Of a stretch of DNA of 64,000 nt, positions 23,037 through 32,893 are shown piece by piece (within the stretch, counting starts at the first letter, position 1; each line of letters opens with the position of its first letter). The stretch is taken from the NCBI GenBank assembly GCA_037013685.1, contig CM072884.1, forward strand, positions 1,736,001-1,800,000, given 5' to 3'. Origin of the DNA: Acridotheres tristis. Taxonomy: Eukaryota; Chordata; Aves; Passeriformes; Sturnidae. Below the pieces are notes generated by a model that saw only the letters and a program-made list of their open reading frames with translations, was not told the origin of the DNA and made no database searches. The translations under genes were made by a program, and so were the position numbers.

Positions 23037-25290
23037 CAGGCCGGTCCTCACCCAGGGAGCCACAGAGCTCGGCCTTCCCCCACGGCAACAGGAACCACGC
23101 TCTACACACAGGCTGTCCAACTCACGGCCTACAGCCAAAGGGCTCGGCCGAGGGGCCGGGAGCCCAGCCCTGAGGACAGGGAGGGCACACGCCCGGCCCC
23201 ATGACTCCTGGCCCCACGCCTCTGCAAGGCCGGGGCCAGGGCTACCCGCCTGATTACAGGGGGTCCCTCCAACCGCCCGCCGAGCCCAGGGGACGCACAC
23301 AACCCCACTTACGGGGCCGCCCCCCGCAGCCCGGCACCCCCCAACAAGCACCACGGAGCACAGGCTCTGGCCTGCGCCCCGCTTAGGGGCCGGCCAGAGC
23401 CCGGCCGCAGCGCAGCACGGCAACACAGCCGTCTGCAGGAGCCCCTCCAGCCTCCTCAACGAGGCCGCCAGGGAGGTGGCACCAGCACTTCTTCAAGCTG
23501 CACCCTGGCAAGGGCCCGGGAACAGTCGTTCCTGTCACCTGGCTAAAGCAGCCTCCCCAGCCCTGCTTACAGGGACCTGGGCCTGCTCCTGGGGACAATG
23601 GGACGAGGGGCTGGCACAGGGACAAAGGCTGGGACGTGCCCCGAGTAAAGGGCACAAAGGGCACCATAGGCCCAGACCCAGGCCCTGGCTACAGGCGGGT
23701 CACGCTGCCCACGCTACCGCTAAGCAGCTTCGTGCCCTCCTCAGAAAGCAGGGGCAAGGTCGGACACTTTCTCCACCAAAGCATTTTTGGGGACCTGCCT
23801 CTGGCTGCACAGAGCTCCTCTTTCCCTCCTGGGAAGTCTAAGCTACACTGCTCTATTTCTAAAGGGGGGGCTAAAGCACAAACACACTCGCTCACTCGCA
23901 CCAACTAAGAGGAAGGCAGGGGAAGGAGGGAGGGAGAGAGAGAGGGAGGGGAAGACAGTCCCAGAAGAGGGAGCAAGTTCTGTGCAGCCAATATGCTCAA
24001 GGGAGCCATCCCTTCTGCTCAGTAGGAGATAAAAGCATCAGACCTGTACCACACTGCTCTCTAAGGAGGCCACAGGGGCCTCAACGCCCTGAGGCGCGTC
24101 AGGGCTGGCACAGGGACAAAGGCTGGGACGTGCCCCAAGTACAGGGGGTCACGCTGCCCAGGGGCCAGCAGCAGCCGGAAAGCTGCCGCAGCTGGGGAAA
24201 TGCCCTGCCCTGCTTACAGGGCGGCCGGGCTGGGGGCTCGGGGAGCTCTGTTTCCCCCCTCAGGTGCGGAGACAGGGGCTCTCACCCTCCTTTACAGGGT
24301 TGCCCCTCTCTCCGGGCAGCCAAAGGAGCACAATGGCAAAACGCCAACAACAGCAAAGACCAGGCCCTGCTTGCAGGGTGGTCGCCCAGCGCAAAGTCAG
24401 CCGCGGCGCCCTGAAGGTGCTCTGGCCATGCCAGGAAGGCCCTTTGCCCAGAGGGCCTCTCGTGCCCCATCTTCAGCTCCAAGCCTCCTCTTGCCTCGCA
24501 GGTCTACTCTTGAGCTCGAAGCGGTCCCGCTCGCCCCGTCGTCGTGCGGCTTCTGCCAACGCACGGCGACACACTCAGGCCTCAGAAGCTCCAGCTCCCG
24601 ACGGCAACCGCCACCCAACGGCCCCACAGCCAGATCCTCCAGCAGCCACCCACAGACCCTCCCAGCTGCCCAAAAGCTTCCAACTTCAGCTTGACTCACC
24701 AGCTCGACGTCTGCCCAAGTCCCACGCCGTGCTGGGGGCCGGGGCCCCTCTTCAGCTCCAAGCCTGCTCTTGCCTCGCAGGTCTACTCTTGAGCTCGAAG
24801 CGGTCACGCTTGCCCCGTCGTCGTGCGGCTTCTGCCAAGCCACGGCGACACACTCAGGCCTCAGAAGCTCCAGCTCCCGACGGCAACCGCCACCCAACGG
24901 CCCCACAGCCAGACCCTCCAGCAGCAGCCACCCACAGACCCCCCCGGCTGCCCAAAAGCCTCCAACTTCAGCTTGACTCACCATCTCGACGTCTGCCAAG
25001 GTCCCACGCCGTGCTGGGGGCCGGGCCCTCTGGGCAAAAGAAGCTGGGCATGCAAAGCAGCGGACAAGTGGCTGCAGCCCTGCTTACAGGGGGCTCAAGC
25101 CGCTGCCTGGACTGCAAAGTGCCCGGGACTCCAGGGCACATGCCCCGACCTACAGGGCGGCCCTGGGCCCCAAGGCCTACGGAGGCTCCTTCTCTCCAAT
25201 TCCGGGGCACTCCCCACTAAAGAGGAGGGCGCCCCACGCAGGCTGCCAGCTGAAGGGCGCACAAAGGCTCCCAGACCTACAGCCTGCTTA
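23037..25290. repeat. A unit 4, long form (2,254 bp)
   Basis: Complete unit with the optional segment, purine tract and internal duplication. A private T at about 24,633 ('ccagatcctcc') distinguishes it from the other units. The same T-containing word appears at the left edge of the array (about 16,398), hinting that the scrambled partial copy could be related to this variant. Confidence 0.92.
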
Positions 25291-26155
25291 CAGGCCGGTC
25301 CTCACCCAGGGAGCCACAGAGCTCGGCCTTCCCCCACGGCAACAGGAACCACGCTCTACACACAGGCTGTCCAACTCACGGCCTACAGCCAAAGGGCTCG
25401 GCCGAGGGGCCGGGAGCCCAGCCCTGAGGACAGGGAGGGCACACGCCCGGCCCCATGACTCCTGGCCCCACGCCTCTGCAAGGCCGGGGCCAGGGCTACC
25501 CGCCTGATTACAGGGGGTCCCTCCAACCGCCCGCCGAGCCCAGGGGACGCACACAACCCCACTTACGGGGCCGCCCCCCGCAGCCCGGCACCCCCCAACA
25601 AGCACCACGGAGCACAGGCTCTGGCCTGCGCCCCGCTTAGGGGCCGGCCAGAGCCCGGCCGCAGCGCAGCACGGCAACACAGCCGTCTGCAGGAGCCCCT
25701 CCAGCCTCCTCAACGAGGCCGCCAGGGAGGTGGCACCAGCACTTCTTCAAGCTGCACCCTGGCAAGGGCCCGGGAACACTCGTTCCTGTCACCTGGCTAA
25801 AGCAGCCTCCCCAGCCCTGCTTACAGGGACCTGGGCCTGCTCCTGGGGACAATGGGACGAGGGGCTGGCACAGGGACAAAGGCTGGGACGTGCCCCAAGT
25901 ACAGGGGGTCACGCTGCCCAGGGGCCAGCAGCAGCCGGAAAGCTGCCGCAGCTGGGGAAATGCCCTGCCCTGCTTACAGGGCGGTTGGGCTCGGGGTCAG
26001 GGAGTTCGTTTTCTCCCTTCAGTTTTGGAGACAGGTTCTCTCACCAGCCTTACAGTGTTGCTCCTGTCTCCGGGCAGCCAAAGGAGCACAACAGCTCAAG
26101 GGTCAACAGCAAAGACACAGTCTTTCACAGAACCCTGCTTATTCGGCCGTTCTAG
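25291..26155. repeat. A unit 5, partial and diverged at the right edge
   Basis: From 25,291 to about 25,980 this copy is near-identical to other units and of the short form (no 494-bp segment). After 25,981 identity drops abruptly: the sequence is still alignable to unit positions near 17,950-18,110 but with many substitutions, and it then leaves the repeat near 26,155. A sharp identity step inside one copy marks the limit of homogenisation by unequal exchange or gene conversion. Confidence 0.87.
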
Positions 26156-26590
26156 GAAGTCCTGTAGTCTGAATAAGCATGACAGCCTATAGACGTCTTC
26201 ATCTGCATCCCGTTTAGCGATATGCGGCAACTTTGCATCTGCCCACTCAGTGACCCTCACATCTTCGCCGTGGCCCGCAGCCCATTATCCCCTGCCTCCG
26301 GTATATGCAGCATACTCCATGTGCCTGTCTGAGACTTTCACCGTTCCTCAGCGATTCCGGAGGCACGTGAGTCCGCCTTAAATGACCTTTCTGTCCCCTC
26401 AGCAACATGCAACGCATACATCACTCCTTCAGCGACCAGTTTCAGCAAGACCACAGGGTATTGCCACACCTTCACTAACTCTCATGCCCTTTTAGCAACA
26501 CACAGGGCATTTTCCACCCCTTCAGTGACCCTCACAGAGGAACATGGCACACCTGCTCTCTCTCAAGTGGCTCTCATGATCACCCTCAGA
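26156..26590. repeat. Degenerate short-motif repeat between arrays A and B
   Basis: Irregularly spaced copies of a motif close to CCTCAGTGACCCTCAC occur here (for example around 26,248, 26,353, 26,398, 26,430 and 26,550). The same motif flanks both LTR-like copies and forms part of every B unit, so this is probably an eroded relic of the satellite from which B was built. No gene is visible. Confidence 0.6.
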
Positions 26591-26623
26591 GGAACACATG
26601 CAGCATCTGAATCCTAAGTGCTA

Positions 26624-26827
26624 TGTAACACAACCTTAACCGCAAGTATTATCGTAGAAAAATGTGCAGGCAAAAGGACCGAGATGATAAAGTCAGATAG
26701 GTAACAAGCACCATCCTAAATTGTTTGTAACAAAGCCTTAGCCATAAGTAATATTGTAGCAAGATGTGCAGGTAAAACAAGAGAGACAACCATGCCAGTC
26801 AGCTAACAAGCATCATCTAGAGCAAAA
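26624..26827 (+). repeat. 102-bp direct repeat inside LTR-like copy 1
   Basis: Two copies start at 26,624 (TGTAACACAACCTTAACC) and 26,726 (TGTAACAAAGCCTTAGCC) and continue in parallel through 'atgtgcaggcaaaa' / 'atgtgcaggtaaaa' and 'taacaagcaccatc' / 'taacaagcatcatc'. They are clearly diverged from each other. The pair is also present in copy 2 at 27,377 and 27,479. Confidence 0.85.
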
Positions 26828-27255
26828 TAGCAAGTGTTAATGGAACTTAAAAACTCTAAATTAACTAAAAAGAAGTTAGATTAAAAAAAATAAGAAGCAC
26901 CAGGCACATGCAGGACATGGAGATAAAACCTTCAAACATGAGAAAGACTACAGATGTCCCCAGCAAAAAACTAGCAAAAACCGACAACCACCACAGAAAG
27001 ACATAATACACACACAAAATCAACAAATTGTTACAATAACATTATACAGCTGGATGCAAATACAAGTATGGTCATGAAACGTTGTAGCTGTGACATAGCA
27101 TAGGTGGACTCTGCAAATTAAACTTAAGGCTAAAGAAGATTGACTCAGGGCTGGCAGAGACATCCACCTCACTCGCAGCTCTGAATAAACAAATACCTGC
27201 TCTATAGTTGCCTGACTTCCGTGTTTTACTCTCCTGCCCAGTTTTGGGCTTCACA
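26624..27255 (+). mobile_element. Solo-LTR-like element, copy 1
   Basis: The element runs from TGTAACAC to GGGCTTCACA, TG...CA termini as in retroviral LTRs, over 632 bp. Its first part is a 102-bp direct repeat (starts 26,624 and 26,726), reminiscent of duplicated enhancer units in U3 regions. An AATAAA hexamer at 27,184 lies ~70 bp before the 3' end, as expected for the R/U5 part. No gag, pol or env sequence adjoins it. A target-site duplication is not evident, so the boundaries are inferred. It may be an avian endogenous retrovirus LTR; the family is not identified. Confidence 0.55.
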
Positions 27256-27376
27256 CCCACGTGCCCTCAGGGACGCTCACATCCACTCAGAGATATGAGG
27301 GCCATTTGAGAGTGGGCAGGTGTGCCTTATGATCCCCCTCAGAGGAACACATGCAGCATCTGAATCCTAAGTGCTA

Positions 27377-28009
27377 TGTAACACAACCTTAACCGCAAGT
27401 AATATCGTAGATACATGTGCAGGCAAAAGGACCGAGATGATAAAGTCAGATAGGTAACAAGCACCATCCTAAATTGTTTGTAACAAAGCCTTAGCCATAA
27501 GTAATATTGTAGCAAGATGTGCAGGTAAAACAAGAGAGACAACCATGCCAGTCAGCTAACAAGCATCATCTAGAGCAAAATAGCAAGTGTTAATGGAACT
27601 TAAAAACTCTAAATTAACTAAAAAGAAGTTAGATTTAAAAAAACCAAGAAGCACCAGGCACATGCAGGACATGGAGATAAAATCTTCAAACATGAGAAAG
27701 ACTACAGAAGTCCCCAGCAAAAAACTAGCAAAAACAGAAAACCACCACAGAAAGACATGATACACACAAAAATCAACAAATTGTTACAATAACATTATAC
27801 AGCTGGATGCATATACAAGTATGGTCATGATACATTGTAGCTGTGACATAGCATAGGAGGACTCTGCAAATTAAACTTAAGGCTAAAGAAGATTGACTCA
27901 GGGCTGGCAGAGACATCCACCTCACTCGCAGCTCTGAATAAGCAAACAGCTGCTCTATAGTTGCCTGACTTCCGTGTTTTACTCTCCTGCCCAGTTTTTG
28001 GGCTTCAGA
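27377..28009 (+). mobile_element. Solo-LTR-like element, copy 2
   Basis: Second copy of the 632-bp element, 753 bp downstream. The polyadenylation hexamer has become AATAAG at 27,937-27,942, and the terminal CA has become GA within CTTCAGA. The final T run is one base longer than in copy 1. The duplicate is thus slightly more decayed at the sites that would matter for LTR function. Confidence 0.55.
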
Positions 28010-28898
28010 CGCACATCCCCTCAGGGACCCTGACGTCCTCTCAGAAGCACACGGACAACCGGCCACGCCTTCAGTGACATGTTATTCACTCAGTGACACC
28101 AGGACACCTGCCACTCCCCTCAGTGACACTCATATTCCCTCAGTGACTCTCATATCCCCTCCCAATCACTTCGGGACTCCATCTTTCCCTCAGTGTTCAT
28201 TCTGGTGCTTACAGATTACCACAAATTTTTCTTTCAAAATATTCATCCATTCCCTTGCAGATTTCCTTAGATTTGATCTCAAAAAATGATCCCTCTGTCT
28301 CTTAAAAATTACCTCAGGTTTTATCACAAATTTTTTCTGCCCATCTGCCCCACGTTACCTCAGACTTTTCCTCAAAAACATGTCTCCCCTAAAGAACGCC
28401 TCAGATTTGCCCGCAGAAAATGTCCGCTCCATGGCCCTCAGACATTACCGCAGCTTTTGTTCCCAAACAGCTCTATTTTACTCCTAAATATTCATTCTTG
28501 CCCCACAGGCAACGCCAGGGTATTCAAGCAATCCTCCCACATTAAATTCTTGTTGTTCCCTCTGACTTATCTCATCTTTTTCCCTCACGAACTTCACAGT
28601 TCTGTGACCGCCGCTACGTCTCACCCAGGGTTGCCTCACGGCGTCTCCTGGACCACGCCCGTAACTACGCCCGGTGCCTCCCGAACACGGCATACACCGC
28701 GAGTCTGGGTTACCGCGGTTTCGTCTGAGGGGAGCGGGACGGTGCGGCGGCTTAAAGCCGACACCGCGCGTCTCAGTTCCCGCCGTTATTTCTGAGGGGA
28801 TCGGGACACAGCCGCCGCTCCCGGCGTGCACCGCGCGTCTGGGTTCCCGCCGTTATTTCTGAGGGGATCGGGACCGAGCCGCCCCGGCTGGGGGGGAA
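28010..28898. repeat. B unit 1 with diverged left part
   Basis: The first ~240 bp align to the corresponding part of unit 2 with many differences (for example 'cactcatattccctcagtgactc' against 'cattcatattccctcggtaaccc'). From about 28,225 on it is near-identical to the other units. Contains three 67-bp subrepeats starting 28,696, 28,763 and 28,830. Confidence 0.85.
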
Positions 28899-29788
28899 AC
28901 GCGCCCCTAACCGTGCCAGTCGGCGACACAAGCGGCGTCTATACGCCCTCAGGGACCCTCATGTCACCTCAGAAGCACACAGTGACACCGGGGCAACTGC
29001 CACTCCCCTCAGTGACATTCATATTCCCTCGGTAACCCTCATGCCCCCTCAGAATCACTTCGGGACGCCATCTTTCCCTCAGTGTTCCTTATGGTCTTTA
29101 GAGAATACCTAAAATTTTTCTTTCAAAATATTCATCCATTCCCTTGCAGATTTCCTTAGATTTGATCTCAAAAAATGATCCCTCTGTCTCTTAAAAATTA
29201 CCTCAGGTTTTATCACAAATTTTTTCTGCCCATCTGCCCCACGTTACCTCAGACTTTTCCTCAAAAACATGTCTCCCCTAAAGAACGCCTCAGATTTGCC
29301 CGCAGAAAATGTCCGCTCCATGGCCCTCAGACATTACCGCAGCTTTTGTTCCCAAACAGCTCTATTTTACTCCTAAATATTCATTCCCGCACCACAGGCA
29401 ACGCCAGGGTATTCAAGCAATCCTCCCACATTAAATTCTTGTTGTTCCCTCTGACTTATCTCATCTTTTCCCCTCACGAACTTCACAGCTCTGTGACCGC
29501 CGCTACGTCTCACCCAGGGTTGCCTCACGGCGTCTCCTGGACCACGCCCGTAACTACGCCCGGTGCCTCCCCGACACGGCGTACACCGCGAGTCCGGGTT
29601 ACCGCGGTTTCGTCTGAGGGGAGCGGGACGGTGCGGCGGCTTAAAGCCGACACCGCGCGTCTCAGTTCCCGCCGTTATTTCTGAGGGGATCGGGACACAG
29701 CCGCCGCTCCCGGCGTGCACCGCGCGTCTGGGTTCCCGCCGTTATTTCTGAGGGGATCGGTACCGAGCCGCCCCGGCTGGGGGGGGAA
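28899..29788. repeat. B unit 2
   Basis: Complete unit with three 67-bp subrepeats. The G run near 29,779 has eight G, one more than in unit 1, which makes the step to unit 3 890 bp. Confidence 0.85.
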
Positions 29789-30677
29789 ACGCGCCCCTAA
29801 CCGTGCCAGTCGGCGACACAAGCGGCGTCTATACGTCCTCAGGGACCCTCATGTCACCTCAGAAGCACACATTGACACCGGGGCAACTGCCACTCCCCTC
29901 AGTGACATTCATATTCCCTCGGTAATCCTCATGCCTCCTCAGAATCCCTTCGGGACGCCATCTTTCCCTCAGTGTTCCTTATGGTCTTTAGAGAATACCT
30001 AAAATTTTTCTTTCAAAATATTCATCCATTCCCTTGCAGATTTCCTTAGATTTGATCTCAAAAAATGATCCCTCTGTCTCTTAAAAATTACCTCAGGTTT
30101 TATCACAAATTTTTTCTGCCCATCTGCCCCACGTTACCTCAGACTTTTCCTCAAAAACATGTCTCCCCTAAAGAACGCCTCAGATTTGCCCGCAGAAAAT
30201 GTCCGCTCCATGGCCCTCAGACATTACCGCAGCTTTTGTTCCCAAACAGCTCTATTTTACTCCTAAATATTCATTCTTGCCCCACAGGCAACGCCAGGGT
30301 ATTCAAGCAATCCTCCCACATTAAATTCTTGTTGTTCCCTCTGACTTATCTCATCTTTTCCCCTCACGAACTTCACAGCTCTGTGACCGCCGCTACGTCG
30401 CACCCAGGGTTGCCTCACGGCGTCTCCTGGACCACGCCCGTAACTACGCCCGGTGCCTCCCCGACACGGCGTACACCGCGAGTCCGGGTTACCGCGGTTT
30501 CGTCTGAGGGGAGCGGGACGGTGCGGCGGCTTAAAGCCGACACCGCGCGTCTCAGTTTCCGCCGTTATTTCTGAGGGGATCGGGACACAGCCGCCGCTCC
30601 CGGCGTGCACCGCGCGTCTGGGTTCCCGCCGTTATTTCTGAGGGGATCGGGACCGAGCCGCCCCGGCTGGGGGGGAA
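29789..30677. repeat. B unit 3
   Basis: Complete unit with three subrepeats. A C-to-T change near 30,557 alters 'cagttcccgcc' to 'cagtttccgcc'. A thymine-to-guanine difference in 'ctacgtcgcaccc' is shared with unit 4 but not with units 1, 2 or 5, evidence of patchwork exchange between units. Confidence 0.85.
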
Positions 30678-31499
30678 ACGCGCCCCTAACCGTGCCAGTC
30701 GGCGACACAAGCGGCGTCTATACGCCCTCAGGGACCCTCATGTCACCTCAGAAGCACACAGTGACACCGGGGCAACTGCCACTCCCCTCAGTGACATTCA
30801 TATTCCCTCGGTAACCCTCATGCCCCCTCAGAATCACTTCGGGACGCCATCTTTCCCTCAGTGTTCCTTATGGTCTTTAGAGAATACCTAAAATTTTTCT
30901 TTCAAAATATTCATCCATTCCCTTGCAGATTTCCTTAGATTTGATCTCAAAAAATGATCCCTCTGTCTCTTAAAAATTACCTCAGGTTTTATCACAAATT
31001 TTTTCTGCCCATCTGCCCCACGTTACCTCAGACTTTTCCTCAAAAACATGTCTCCCCTAAAGAACGCCTCAGATTTGCCCGCAGAAAATGTCCGCTCCAT
31101 GGCCCTCAGACATTACCGCAGCTTTTGTTCCCAAACAGCTCTATTTTACTCCTAAATATTCATTCCCGCACCACAGGCAACGCCAGGGTATTCAAGCAAT
31201 CCTCCCACATTAAATTCTTGCTGTTCCCTCTGACTTATCTCATCTTTTCCCCTCACGAACTTCACAGTTCTGTGACCGCCGCTACGTCGCACCCAGGGTT
31301 GCCTCACGGCGCCTCCCGGACCACGCCCGTAACTACGCCCGGTGCCTCCCCGACACGGCATACACCGCGAGTCTGGGTTACCGCGGTTTCGTCTGAGGGG
31401 AGCGGGACGGTGCGGCGGCTTAAAGCCGACACCGCGCGTCTCAGTTCCCGCCGTTATTTCTGAGGGGATCGGGACCGAGCCGCCCCGGCTGGGGGGGAA
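30678..31499. repeat. B unit 4, one subrepeat short
   Basis: The step to the next unit is 822 bp, exactly 67 bp less than 889, because the CpG half carries two subrepeats instead of three. The junction lies near 31,466, where the second subrepeat passes directly into the 'gaccgagccgccccggctg' sequence. Confidence 0.87.
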
Positions 31500-32893
31500 A
31501 CGCGCCCCTAACCGTGCCAGTCGGCGACACAAGCGGCGTCTATACGCCCTCAGGGACCCTCATGTCACCTCAGAAGCACACAGTGACACCGGGGCAACTG
31601 CCACTCCCCTCAGTGACATTCATATTCCCTCGGTAACCCTCATGCCCCCTCAGAATCACTTCGGGACGCCATCTTTCCCTCAGTGTTCCTTATGGTCTTT
31701 AGAGAATACCTAAAATTTTTCTTTCAAAATATTCATCCATTCCCTTGCAGATTTCCTTAGATTTGATCTCAAAAAATGATCCCTCTGTCTCTTAAAAATT
31801 ACCTCAGGTTTTATCACAAATTTTTTCTGCCCATCTGCCCCACGTTACCTCAGACTTTTCTTCAAAAACATGTCTCCGCTACAGAACCCCTCAGATTTGC
31901 CCGCAGAAAATGTCCGCTCCATGGCCCTCAGACATTACCGCAGCTCTTGTTCCCAAACAGCTCTATTTTACTCCTAAATATTCATTCCCGCACCACAGGC
32001 AACGCCAGGGTATTCAAGCAATCCTCCCACATTAAATTCTTGTTGTTCCCTCTGACTTATCTCATCTTTTCCCCTCACGAACTTCACAGCTCTGTGACCG
32101 CCGCTACGTCTCACCCAGGGTTGCCTCACGGCGCCTCCCGGACCGCGCCCGTAACTCCGCCCGGTGCCTCGCCGACACGGCGTATACCGCGAGTCTGGGT
32201 TACCGCGGTTTCGTCTGAGGGGAGCGGGGCGACCTCCCGCTCTCAACGTAAACCGCGCGGCTGGGTTATCGCCATTTTGTCTGAGGGGAGGGGGACGGTG
32301 CGGCGGCTTAAAGCCGACACCGCGCGTCTGCGTTCCCGCCGTTATTTCTGAGCGTAGCGGAACCGAGCCTCCGCTCCCGGCGTGCCCCGCGCTCCTGGCT
32401 TCCCGCCGTTATGTCTGAGGGGATCGGGACCGCGCAGCCGTTCTTGGAGTGCACCGCGCGCCTGGCTTCGCGCCGGTCTGTCTGAGGGGAGCGGAGTTCG
32501 AGGCCGCCGTACAGACCGACCCCGCTTGCCTGAGTTCCCGCCGTTATGTCTGAGGTGAGTAGGACCGAGTCGCTGCTCTTGGCGTTCACCGCGCCTCCGG
32601 GTTCCCGCCGCAGTTAAGGCGGGCGAGGTGCGTGGCCGCCGCGGCGGGGCGGGGAACGCGCCCCTAACCGTGTCTGTCGGCGACACAAATGGCGTCTGCA
32701 TGCCCTCTGGGACTCTCCTGTCCTCTCGGCAGCACAAGGGCAATCGGCCATTCCTTCACTGTCCTGTTACTCCCTTATTGACACGGGACCATGACTAGGG
32801 CAGCCACCTCTCCTTCTGCATTCATTCTCATTCTTATTGATCGCCTCCGATTTTTCTTTCAAAATATTCTACCAGTCCCTTGCAGATTACTAG
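31500..32893. repeat. B unit 5 with expanded subrepeats, and diverged right end
   Basis: The left ~650 bp match other units, with private differences near 31,860-31,890. The CpG half is expanded to seven diverged subrepeats (starts about 32,186, 32,252, 32,319, 32,386, 32,453, 32,520 and 32,588). After 32,690 comes a diverged start of a sixth unit that fades out at about 32,893 after 'cttgcagatta'. The private changes are consistent with a boundary copy escaping homogenisation. Confidence 0.83.
32186..32650. repeat. Seven-copy 67-bp CpG-rich subrepeat cluster
   Basis: Each subrepeat has the form ACCGCGCGTCTGGGTTCCC, then a GCCGTTATTTCTGAGGGGA-like block, then GCGGGACCGAGCC-like sequence. Spacings are 66-68 bp. 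Copies here are diverged from each other, unlike the near-identical copies in units 1-4. High CpG density without obvious CpG decay suggests it is unmethylated in the germ line or young. Confidence 0.85.

Larger units (their letters stand above)
16398..26155. repeat. Macrosatellite A, GC-rich tandem array (2,254/1,760-bp units)
   Basis: The landmark CAGGCCGGTCCTCACCC recurs at 16,770, 19,024, 20,784, 23,037 and 25,291, giving units of 2,254, 1,760, 2,253 and 2,254 bp plus partial copies at both ends. Between full units I found only a handful of single-base differences (for example near 17,412, 17,424, 19,573, 24,633 and 25,779), so they are near-identical. The short unit lacks one 494-bp segment. 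Each unit also contains a 279-bp internal duplication and a degenerate ~75-bp subrepeat centred on CTTACAGGG, so the array is a higher-order repeat. GC-rich composition removes stops and produces long frames (up to 416 codons), which I do not call as genes. I do not recognise the unit as a named satellite. Confidence 0.93.
26591..28009. repeat. 753-bp tandem duplication carrying LTR-like elements
   Basis: The word GGAACACATGCAGCATCTG occurs at 26,591 and 27,344, a 753-bp step, and the following ~665 bp are highly similar. The repeated unit includes both the LTR-like element and flanking CCTCAGNGAC motif sequence, so the pair arose by duplication of a segment already containing the element, not by two insertions. 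Differences are scattered single bases and 1-bp indels. Confidence 0.88.
28010..32893. repeat. Macrosatellite B, 889-bp tandem array
   Basis: The word beginning ATGATCCCTCTGTCTC recurs at 28,286, 29,175, 30,065, 30,954 and 31,776, giving steps of 889, 890, 889 and 822 bp; a diverged sixth start lies 1,135 bp further on. Each unit has an AT-rich half (CCTCAG-type motifs and T/A runs) and a CpG-dense half made of 67-bp subrepeats. Step changes are explained by subrepeat number and one G-run length (seven versus eight G near 29,779). First and last copies are diverged, central ones near-identical. A 169-codon frame lies in each unit but differences between units are mostly amino-acid changing, so I do not call a gene. 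Confidence 0.92.

Noticed and set aside
16398..26155. Ribosomal DNA repeat
   Set aside because: GC-rich kilobase units suggested this, but no rRNA core sequences are recognisable and the unit is far shorter than vertebrate rDNA.
32252..32290. YY1-like CGCCATTTT word in one B subrepeat
   Set aside because: It matches the YY1 core, but other subrepeats read CGCCGTTATTT at the same place, so it is one diverged copy and not a conserved site.
16398..32893. CRISPR array or bacterial repeat system
   Set aside because: Repeat units are hundreds to thousands of bases long with no short repeat/spacer alternation, and the context has avian retrotransposons.
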